Shown here in pieces: positions 6,646 through 11,263 of a stretch of 11,263 nt of DNA. The stretch is from JAVVRI01 sp036654795 (GTDB taxonomy: Bacteria > Bacteroidota > Bacteroidia > Bacteroidales > Tannerellaceae), in the NCBI GenBank assembly GCA_036654795.1, contig JAVVRI010000102.1, forward strand, positions 1 to 11,263, given 5' to 3'. Numbering within the stretch: position 1 is the first letter of the stretch; every line of letters starts with the position of its first letter. The notes under the pieces are model-generated. The model worked only from the letters and a program-made list of their open reading frames with translations. It made no database searches and was not told where the DNA came from. The translations under genes were made by a program, and so were the position numbers.

Positions 6646-7569
6646 ATGAAAAATAAAATAGCGGAAGCGAATATCAGCATGTTGGTATCGAAGACTCTTA
6701 GCGGCTTAAACATGAACGCATTGAAGTATCTTTTGCCTTTATGGATGAGTCCGATGACGGGGGTGACTATTCGTTGTGCTTTTGCTGCGGTCATATTTTG
6801 GGTAATTGGTTTGTTTATGAAGCCGGAGGTGTCTACCCCAAAAGAGAAACTAGCTCTTTTCATGCTGGGTGCATTGGGTATCTATGGATATATGTATTTC
6901 TTTCTGATCGGATTAAGCAAGACGACGCCCGTATCCAGTTCCATCTTCACCAGCCTTCAACCCATCTGGGTGTTTGCCATCGCGGTGTTGTTTTATAAAG
7001 AGAAAATTACGCTCATGAAGATTATGGGGATTCTGATTGGACTGGGCGGGGCTATGCTCTGTATCTTTACGCAAAAGAGTGACGATCTGGCCTCTGACGC
7101 GTTGACAGGTAATCTGTTTTGTCTGGCTAGCTCCGTCATGTATGCCATTTTCCTTATTTACAGCAACCACATTTTAAAGACTGTCGGCATGATGACGATG
7201 CTGAAGTATACCTTTGCCGGTGCTGCCTTTTCGTCCGTTCTGGTTTCTGCTTTTGTCGGTTTCGATGCTCCGCTCTTCTCTATGCCGATCCATTGGATGC
7301 CGATGTCCATTCTTGTGTTCGTCCTTATTTTCCCTACTGTTATCAGCTATCTGTTGATTCCGGTCGGGTTGAAATACCTCAATACGACTCTGGTTGCCAT
7401 CTATGGTTATCTGATTCTGATTGTTGCCACGATTGTTTCCCTGATTGTGGGTCAGGATCGTTTCAGTTGGACGCAAATGGGCGCCATTGCTCTGATCTGT
7501 ATCGGTGTGTATTTTGTTGAAGTGGCCGAAGGAAAGGAAAAAATAATGAAAGTCAGCAAGGCCGCGTAA
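6646..7569 (+). CDS. EamA/DMT-superfamily transporter (RhaT/YdcZ-like permease)
   Basis: A 307-residue integral inner-membrane protein with about ten hydrophobic helices forming two EamA repeats, roughly residues 5-137 and 155-298. Typical features are the first-repeat end TTPVSSSIFTSLQPIWVFA (near 92-110), followed by YKEKITLMKIMGILIGLGGAML, and the second-repeat counterpart containing LVAIYGYLILIVATIVSLI. DMT family members export or import amino acids, drugs or other small metabolites; nothing here fixes the substrate. The start codon lies 3 nt after the MFS stop, indicating translational coupling. The stop is 42 nt before the sulfatase ATG. Confidence 0.9.
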   Translation: MKNKIAEANISMLVSKTLSGLNMNALKYLLPLWMSPMTGVTIRCAFAAVIFWVIGLFMKPEVSTPKEKLALFMLGALGIYGYMYFFLIGLSKTTPVSSSIFTSLQPIWVFAIAVLFYKEKITLMKIMGILIGLGGAMLCIFTQKSDDLASDALTGNLFCLASSVMYAIFLIYSNHILKTVGMMTMLKYTFAGAAFSSVLVSAFVGFDAPLFSMPIHWMPMSILVFVLIFPTVISYLLIPVGLKYLNTTLVAIYGYLILIVATIVSLIVGQDRFSWTQMGAIALICIGVYFVEVAEGKEKIMKVSKAA

Positions 7570-7577
7570 TTTTATAT

Positions 7578-7585
7578 TACCTTTG
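7578..7585 (+). promoter_or_regulatory. Candidate Bacteroides -7 box for the sulfatase
   Basis: TACCTTTG is an exact match to the Bacteroides TAnnTTTG consensus. It lies 26 nt before the sulfatase ATG at 7612, implying a start near 7590-7593 and a short leader. No TTTG was found at the usual -33 distance, so it may be weak or need an activator. The sulfatase may also be read through from the upstream transporter genes. Confidence 0.5.
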
Positions 7586-7611
7586 TGCGGAATACTAAGT
7601 CTATATATGAT

Positions 7612-9162
7612 ATGAAACAAAAACAAATTCTACTTTTAACCGGAGTTGCTGCGCTTGCTGCGACTTCTTGCCAAGTAAAAAAGGCAGAAAAGGAAACGGC
7701 CAAGCCGATGAACATCCTTTACATTATGTCGGACGACCATTCTTTTCAGACAATCAGTGCGTACGACAAACGGTTTATCAACACGCCAAACATCGACCGT
7801 ATTGCTGCCGACGGCGTTTTGTTTACGAACAGTTTTGTGGCAAACTCCATCAGCGGTCCCAGCCGTGCCTGCATGCTGACGGGCAAACACAGCCATAAGA
7901 ACGGCTTTATTGACAATGCGCATACCTTCGATGGTAGCCAACAGACCTTTCCAAAACTACTAAAGGCAGCCGGCTATCAGACGGCGGTGATCGGCAAATG
8001 GCACCTAACGTCCGATCCGACAGGTTTCGATTATTGGAATATACTAGTCGGTCAGGGCGATTATTACAATCCTACCTTCATCGACAATGGCGAAAAGAAG
8101 CAACTGGAGGGCTATGCCACCAACCTAACGACCGACCTAGCGCTCGATTGGCTTGGCAACAAACGCGATAAAAACAAACCGTTCTGTCTCCTGCTTCATC
8201 ACAAAGCGCCTCATCGTACTTGGATGCCGGATACCTGCGACTTGCGTTTGTATGACGACGTCACCTTCCCGCTCCCGGCTAACTTCTACGATAAATATGA
8301 AGGCCGCCTAGCTGCCGCTCAGCAGGAGATGAGTATTATTGAAGATATGGACATCGTCTATGACCTCAAAATGGCGGATCAGGAGAACACCATCCATTCC
8401 AAAAACAAGGGGCTCGAATCAGCTGGCCGAAACATGTACAACCGTATGAATCCGGAACAGAAAGCAGCTTGGGATGCTTACTATGAGCCCATCATCAAGG
8501 ACTTCAAAGCCAAAAAGCGTACGGGCAAGGAGCTGGCCGAATGGAAATATCAACGATATATGCACGACTACCTGCGCGTAATCCATTCCGTAGACCGTAA
8601 CATCGGCCGCGTATTGGATTATCTGGAAAAGAACGGATTGCTGGAAAACACACTGATCGTCTACACCTCCGATCAGGGCTTCTATATGGGCGAACATGGT
8701 TGGTTCGACAAACGCTTCATGTACGAAGAGTCTTTCCGCACCCCACTACTTATGCGTCTGCCCGGAGGCAAGAAGGGACAGATACAGCAACTGGTGCAAA
8801 ACATCGACTATGCGCCCACCTTCCTCGAACTGGCTGGTGTGACGGTTCCCGAAGACATTCAGGGTGCTTCCCTCCTCCCCTTGCTGCAAGGTAAGCAGCC
8901 GGCAGACTGGCGCACGGCTCTCTATTATCATTTCTATGAATACCCGGCCGAACATGCCGTGAAGCGTCATTACGGGGTGCGCACCAATCGTTACAAGTTG
9001 ATCCATTTCTACAACGACATCGACCAATGGGAGCTGTTCGACCTGCAGGAAGATCCTTCCGAGATGAACAACCTCTACGGCAAAGCCGGCTATGAAGCCG
9101 TCACCGCCGAGTTGATGACCGAGTTGCATAAACTGCAAAAGCAGTATGACGACCCCATATAA
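7612..9162 (+). CDS. Lipoprotein S1-family sulfatase, serine type (S1_11-like, N-acetylglucosamine-6-sulfatase candidate)
   Basis: Hydrolyses sulfate esters, probably from host glycans such as mucin or glycosaminoglycan fragments. The chosen ATG at 7612 gives 516 aa starting directly with a lipoprotein signal peptide and lipobox LAATSC (Cys20). The frame also opens at GTG 7585, but that falls in the likely promoter. Metal-binding Asp41 and Asp42 lie in MSDDHSF. The maturation motif is Ser81-Gly-Pro-Ser-Arg85, so the formylglycine precursor is serine and needs an anaerobic radical-SAM maturase encoded elsewhere. The second metal/active-site set is in TSDQGFYMGEHGWFDKR (Asp354, Gln355, His362, Lys367). 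The C-terminal YYHFYEYP...GVRTNRYKLI and ELFDLQEDPSE pattern resembles sulfatases such as B. thetaiotaomicron BT_4656, hence the S1_11 suggestion, which is tentative. No SusC/SusD genes are present nearby. Confidence 0.9.
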   Translation: MKQKQILLLTGVAALAATSCQVKKAEKETAKPMNILYIMSDDHSFQTISAYDKRFINTPNIDRIAADGVLFTNSFVANSISGPSRACMLTGKHSHKNGFIDNAHTFDGSQQTFPKLLKAAGYQTAVIGKWHLTSDPTGFDYWNILVGQGDYYNPTFIDNGEKKQLEGYATNLTTDLALDWLGNKRDKNKPFCLLLHHKAPHRTWMPDTCDLRLYDDVTFPLPANFYDKYEGRLAAAQQEMSIIEDMDIVYDLKMADQENTIHSKNKGLESAGRNMYNRMNPEQKAAWDAYYEPIIKDFKAKKRTGKELAEWKYQRYMHDYLRVIHSVDRNIGRVLDYLEKNGLLENTLIVYTSDQGFYMGEHGWFDKRFMYEESFRTPLLMRLPGGKKGQIQQLVQNIDYAPTFLELAGVTVPEDIQGASLLPLLQGKQPADWRTALYYHFYEYPAEHAVKRHYGVRTNRYKLIHFYNDIDQWELFDLQEDPSEMNNLYGKAGYEAVTAELMTELHKLQKQYDDPI

Positions 9163-9196
9163 ACCAAAGGATTGCTACTGAGAAAGATCAAAACGA

Positions 9197-9222
9197 GGCC
9201 GGCTACACAAAGTAGCACGGCC
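9197..9222 (+). terminator. Hairpin downstream of the sulfatase
   Basis: GGCCGGCTAC (9197-9206) pairs with GTAGC (9212-9216) and CGGCC (9218-9222), leaving loop ACAAA and one bulged A. It begins 35 nt after the sulfatase stop. There is no T-tract after it, so it is a likely 3'-end hairpin rather than a clear intrinsic terminator. Confidence 0.5.
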
Positions 9223-9237
9223 ATCGTTAATTGAGTC

Positions 9238-9251
9238 TGTAATCGATTACA
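9238..9251. promoter_or_regulatory. Perfect 14-bp palindrome of LacI-family operator type, apparently orphan
   Basis: TGTAATCGATTACA is a perfect palindrome centred on CG with AA and TT at the flanking positions. It fits the general LacI/GalR-family operator pattern TGnAAnCGnTTnCA. It sits just downstream of a leftward -7 box (9255-9262), where a bound repressor would cover the expected transcription start. No leftward gene follows, because the sulfatase 3' end occupies that side. Confidence 0.55.
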
Positions 9252-9254
9252 CTG

Positions 9255-9262
9255 CAAATGTA
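9255..9262 (-). promoter_or_regulatory. Leftward Bacteroides -7 box without a gene
   Basis: The lower strand reads TACATTTG, an exact TAnnTTTG match. The nearest TTTG upstream (lower strand of 9277-9280) is only 14 nt away instead of the usual 19-21, and it lies inside the T-tract of the 9270-9323 terminator. Transcription from here would run antisense into the sulfatase 3' end. It may be a promoter relic or an antisense RNA start. Confidence 0.35.
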
Positions 9263-9269
9263 CAACCGC

Positions 9270-9323
9270 CTAAAAACAAAAAATCGCCGTAAAACGACCC
9301 TCTAAGAGTCTATTTTACCGCGA
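9270..9323 (-). terminator. Leftward intrinsic terminator of the toxin-antitoxin operon
   Basis: Arms TCGCCGTAAAA (9284-9294) and TTTTACCGCGA (9313-9323) pair over 11 bp with one mismatch, and the enclosed segment can add CTC/GAG pairs. On the lower strand the stem is followed directly by TTTTTTGTTTTTAGG, a proper T-tract. It lies about 127 nt beyond the toxin stop. The stretch 9324-9449 holds no gene; it has only a small TTTGA/TCAAA dyad (9331-9344) and AT-rich sequence. Confidence 0.65.
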
Positions 9324-9449
9324 ACTGCGATTTGAAATATCAAAATATACGAAGAATGACAGTGCTTTCTTTTCGCCGTTTTTTATTATTTATTCAATAA
9401 TCATCTATTTCTATTCTGTCAAGCATTGTAAATGAGGAAGAGCTTTTTA

Positions 9450-9767
9450 TTAAGAAGTTTTCAATAGCTCTTTAATAAAGGCTTCTGAAACACTATCCAT
9501 TTCCGCCTTATCATACAGATACAATAACAAGATAGAATCTTCAACAACCTTAAAATAAAAGATAATTCTTCCACCACCACTTTTACCCTTACCTTTACTT
9601 TTAATAGCGAGCCTTGCCTTTCGACAATTAGGCAAAAGTTCAGTGCCCATTAAGGGATTCATCGTAAGTTCCTCCTTAAAAGCCAAAACATCATGCACTA
9701 AAGAAGGATATTTCTTCTTTAGATGCTTCAGCGCTTTCTCAAAGTCGTTGGAAACTTCAAACTTCAC
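9450..9767 (-). CDS. RelE/ParE-superfamily toxin of a type II toxin-antitoxin pair
   Basis: A 105-residue basic protein likely to be the toxin of a two-gene module. RelE relatives cleave mRNA at the ribosome, whereas ParE relatives act on gyrase, and which applies cannot be told from this sequence. It opens MKFEVSNDFEKALKHLKKKYP, a helix-rich RelE-type N-terminus. A basic segment follows (CRKARLAIKSKGKGKSGGG, about 48-66), then the strand-rich GRIIFYFKVVEDSILLLYLYDK (66-87) and a final helix, as in this superfamily. The start is GTG at 9767, inside the last codons of the antitoxin gene (11-nt overlap), so translation is probably coupled. The AT-rich composition differs from the sulfatase and gad genes, fitting horizontal acquisition. 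Confidence 0.78.
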   Translation of the reverse strand: MKFEVSNDFEKALKHLKKKYPSLVHDVLAFKEELTMNPLMGTELLPNCRKARLAIKSKGKGKSGGGRIIFYFKVVEDSILLLYLYDKAEMDSVSEAFIKELLKTS

Positions 9768-9927
9768 GGAGCAATTCTTCTAAAGTCTTTAACTTTCTTT
9801 TGCCCATTTGAGCCTCTTCTGCTTCCTTCAATCCACGTTTAATGGCCTTTACAGCTGCATCAGCTATACAAAATGCCTTATAGCGTTTGTATTGAGCCTT
9901 TGATAATTCTAACTTAATTGTTTCCAT
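9757..9927 (-). CDS. Small antitoxin partner (56 aa) of the RelE/ParE-like toxin
   Basis: I translated this frame directly. It runs from ATG at 9927-9925 to TGA at 9759-9757 and encodes METIKLELSKAQYKRYKAFC, then a Lys/Glu-rich helical part ending KTLEELLREV. The gene order (antitoxin first), the 11-nt overlap with the toxin GTG start and the strong promoter just upstream together support an antitoxin. At 56 residues it is shorter than typical RelB (about 80), and I see no clear DNA-binding fold. The N-terminal strand-like TIKLEL might pair as in ribbon-helix-helix antitoxins (inference). A separate regulator could be needed. Confidence 0.75.
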   Translation of the reverse strand: METIKLELSKAQYKRYKAFCIADAAVKAIKRGLKEAEEAQMGKRKLKTLEELLREV

Positions 9928-9955
9928 AATCCTACATTAGTTATATTCGTATTTA

Positions 9956-9988
9956 CAAATATACTTCTTTTCTTAATAAAATAGCAAC
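9956..9988 (-). promoter_or_regulatory. Bacteroides-type promoter of the toxin-antitoxin operon
   Basis: The lower strand has -7 box TATATTTG (9963-9956), an exact TAnnTTTG match. A GTTG at 9988-9985 serves as the -33 element, with a 21-nt spacer. Both the sequences and the spacing fit the Bacteroides sigma-ABfr promoter. The predicted start near 9949 leaves a leader of about 22 nt before the antitoxin ATG at 9927. Confidence 0.75.
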
Positions 9989-10009
9989 TTCCAATTATTA
10001 TTTATTTTT

Positions 10010-10083
10010 GGTACCATGCGCGACAATTTAGTGGTACCGCTCGTAGCGGTAGCTGGTACCATAACACCGCTATGAACGGTACC
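10010..10083. repeat. Array of four GGTACC palindromes at 22-23-bp spacing
   Basis: GGTACC occurs at 10010, 10033, 10055 and 10078. Copies one and three continue as GGTACCAT. Inside the array TACCGCT (10035-10041) forms a 3-nt-loop hairpin with AGCGGTA (10045-10051), while TAGCGGT (10044-10050) can instead pair with ACCGCTA (10066-10072). It lies between the toxin-antitoxin promoter and the terminator of the polysaccharide gene. The inter-palindrome sequences are otherwise dissimilar. Function is unknown. Confidence 0.7.
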
Positions 10084-10105
10084 ACGGAGGGCGATATTAT
10101 CAATA

Positions 10106-10142
10106 AAGGTGGGGAAGAGGCTTGTTTCTTCTTCCTCACCTT
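10106..10142 (-). terminator. Terminator hairpin downstream of the chain-length determinant gene
   Basis: Arms 10106-10120 and 10128-10142 pair over 15 positions around a 7-nt loop. Two positions are G-T on the upper strand, which become C-A mismatches on the lower strand. On the leftward transcript the stem ends ACCTTTATTG, a short T-rich tail. It starts 7 nt after the stop codon of the gene ending at 10150, as expected for its terminator. Confidence 0.6.
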
Positions 10143-10149
10143 ACTATGC

Positions 10150-11262
10150 CTACTCTGCTACCATCTCATTCTTTTTTGGTAAAAACAGGTCAATTGCAAA
10201 AAGATAACCGATTCCTCCCACGATTCCCAAAAACAAAAAGCCTATCAATATCATCGCTTTCTTTGGCGAAGACGCTTGCAGCGGCACCATTGCCGGCTCA
10301 ATTACCGTATATACGGGTGTTTGCTCCTGCACACGGAGTTTATCCTGTTCTAATTTCTGAGCCAATGTGTTATATACATTAAAGGTCAGTGTCATTTCAT
10401 TCTTTAACCGTTCCTGTTCGGTGCGATAGCTCGACGAAATGATGTTCCGGTTGCCATCCTCAAAAGCAGCATAAGCCTGTTGTGCTTTGTAATACGACTC
10501 ACGGGCTTCGCCAAACACTTTTTGAGTAAATTCCAGATCTTGTTTTACTTTTTGCGTACGATAGGTGGTGATGTAATTCTGAAGCTTCTCCACAACCACT
10601 TTGGTTATTTCCGCTGATATAACCGGATCCTGCATCTGTACGGAGGCCGTAATAACCAGCGTTTTCTTATCTACGGATATTGAGATTCGTTTTCCTAAAG
10701 CCTTCACAATCTCTTCCTGGTCATTGTTTAAATGAAAAGGATTCAATTCGGATGAGCCTTTTTCTGTTTCGGCAAACAAATTCTTTGAGGCATTAAGCAG
10801 TTTAAAAGGAGCGCTCAGAACATAAGACCACCAAGCGGAACGCTGGTGTTTGTCCATATAATCATACAACGTCATTGGCTGCTTTCCCTCTTTTTCGACA
10901 ACCGATATGGGGAATAGTTCCAGTAGGAAAGGAGTGCTTTGCACCACATCCGGATACAGATCTGGCGAAATAGCATCCGCTCCTGCTGATGAATTCAGAT
11001 CGATGCCCGCCATCGCTGCCAACCCTCCCAAGTTCCCCATCTTTTTAGAAGCACTTTCCATTTCGGGGGCCAACTTGACCGTTGTCGTATATTCTTTCGG
11101 GATGCTAAAAGCAACCACCAAACCGACCACAATCGCTATGCCACCCAGCTTGAGGAGAAACTTCCGTTTCCCCCACAATTTCTGAGCCAGCTCTATCAAA
11201 TCAATCTCTTGCTCCACCTCTCTCTTGGGTGGTGTTTGAGGCTTTATTTCGTTTGTTTCCAT
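10150..11262 (-). CDS. wzz: Wzz-type polysaccharide chain-length determinant (polysaccharide co-polymerase)
   Basis: An inner-membrane polysaccharide co-polymerase that sets chain length of a Wzx/Wzy-made capsule or O-antigen, acting with the polymerase. It has 370 residues. The N-terminal Wzz segment EIDLIELAQKLWGKRK (19-34) leads into the first membrane helix (35-54) and the typical IPKEYTTTVKLAPE start of the periplasmic part. The periplasmic region has a long helical stretch (about 225-310), then the proline-containing PLQASSPKK (327-335) and a second membrane helix (336-360), with a short Lys-rich tail. There is no C-terminal kinase domain, so it is the Wzz-like rather than the Wzc-like type. 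ATG at 11262 is the second-last base of the window, so the gene appears complete but an earlier start cannot be excluded. It is probably the last gene of a leftward polysaccharide locus lying to the right. Confidence 0.88.
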   Translation of the reverse strand: METNEIKPQTPPKREVEQEIDLIELAQKLWGKRKFLLKLGGIAIVVGLVVAFSIPKEYTTTVKLAPEMESASKKMGNLGGLAAMAGIDLNSSAGADAISPDLYPDVVQSTPFLLELFPISVVEKEGKQPMTLYDYMDKHQRSAWWSYVLSAPFKLLNASKNLFAETEKGSSELNPFHLNNDQEEIVKALGKRISISVDKKTLVITASVQMQDPVISAEITKVVVEKLQNYITTYRTQKVKQDLEFTQKVFGEARESYYKAQQAYAAFEDGNRNIISSSYRTEQERLKNEMTLTFNVYNTLAQKLEQDKLRVQEQTPVYTVIEPAMVPLQASSPKKAMILIGFLFLGIVGGIGYLFAIDLFLPKKNEMVAE

Positions 11263-11263
11263 G

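Noticed and set aside
7585..7611. GTG at 7585 as the sulfatase start
   Set aside because: It overlaps the TACCTTTG promoter box and puts nine polar residues ahead of a clean lipoprotein signal peptide that begins at ATG 7612.
7174..7626. 150-codon leftward frame across the EamA gene
   Set aside because: It is the antisense shadow of a hydrophobic coding sequence, rich in His, Asn and Arg, with no recognisable domain.
10010..10083. GGTACC array as a CRISPR
   Set aside because: The repeat is only 6 bp, the spacers are 16-17 bp, and there are no cas genes; this is not a CRISPR architecture.
10010..10105. Invertible promoter of the B. fragilis capsule type upstream of a polysaccharide gene
   Set aside because: The region lies at the 3' end of the chain-length gene, not upstream, and no pair of recombinase-type inverted repeats flanks a promoter.

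Overview
The window looks like chromosomal DNA of a Bacteroidales gut bacterium, most likely Bacteroides or a close relative. Three things point there: exact matches to the Bacteroides -7 promoter box (TAnnTTTG) at several sites, a serine-type sulfatase with a lipoprotein signal, and a glutamate-decarboxylase acid-resistance cluster whose gene content resembles the known Bacteroides one. The species cannot be fixed from sequence reading alone.

Layout. Positions 1-53 hold the last codons of a rightward gene that resembles the C-terminus of Rpn/PD-(D/E)XK 'transposase' nucleases. A perfect 21-bp inverted repeat (119-166) separates it from the acid-resistance block at 200-5166. That block has gadC (glutamate/GABA antiporter, leftward), a six-helix pore-loop ion channel (rightward), then gadB-glsA (glutamate decarboxylase and glutaminase, leftward, gadB first). 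In outline, glutaminase supplies glutamate and releases ammonia, GadB consumes a proton to make GABA and CO2, GadC exchanges GABA for glutamate, and the channel may balance charge or potassium. The channel carries an atypical TVGSN filter sequence.

Divergent from gadB is a rightward run: an MFS transporter, an EamA/DMT transporter 3 nt later, and a periplasmic or surface lipoprotein sulfatase that may also have its own promoter (5389-9162). Nothing in the sequence gives the substrates of the two transporters.

From 9163 on the character changes. A gene-poor spacer holds a hairpin, a perfect 14-bp LacI-type operator beside a leftward -7 box with no gene to drive, and a strong leftward terminator. 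An AT-rich leftward toxin-antitoxin pair (RelE/ParE-like toxin preceded by a 56-aa antitoxin absent from simple long-ORF lists) follows, with a textbook Bacteroides promoter. Then comes a cluster of four GGTACC palindromes at 22-23-bp spacing, a terminator, and a leftward Wzz-type polysaccharide chain-length determinant, probably the end of a capsule or exopolysaccharide locus beyond the right edge.

The gad locus itself is a described type of system. The points that look least explained are the channel filter, the orphan operator, the large dyad in the gadC/channel promoter region and the GGTACC array.
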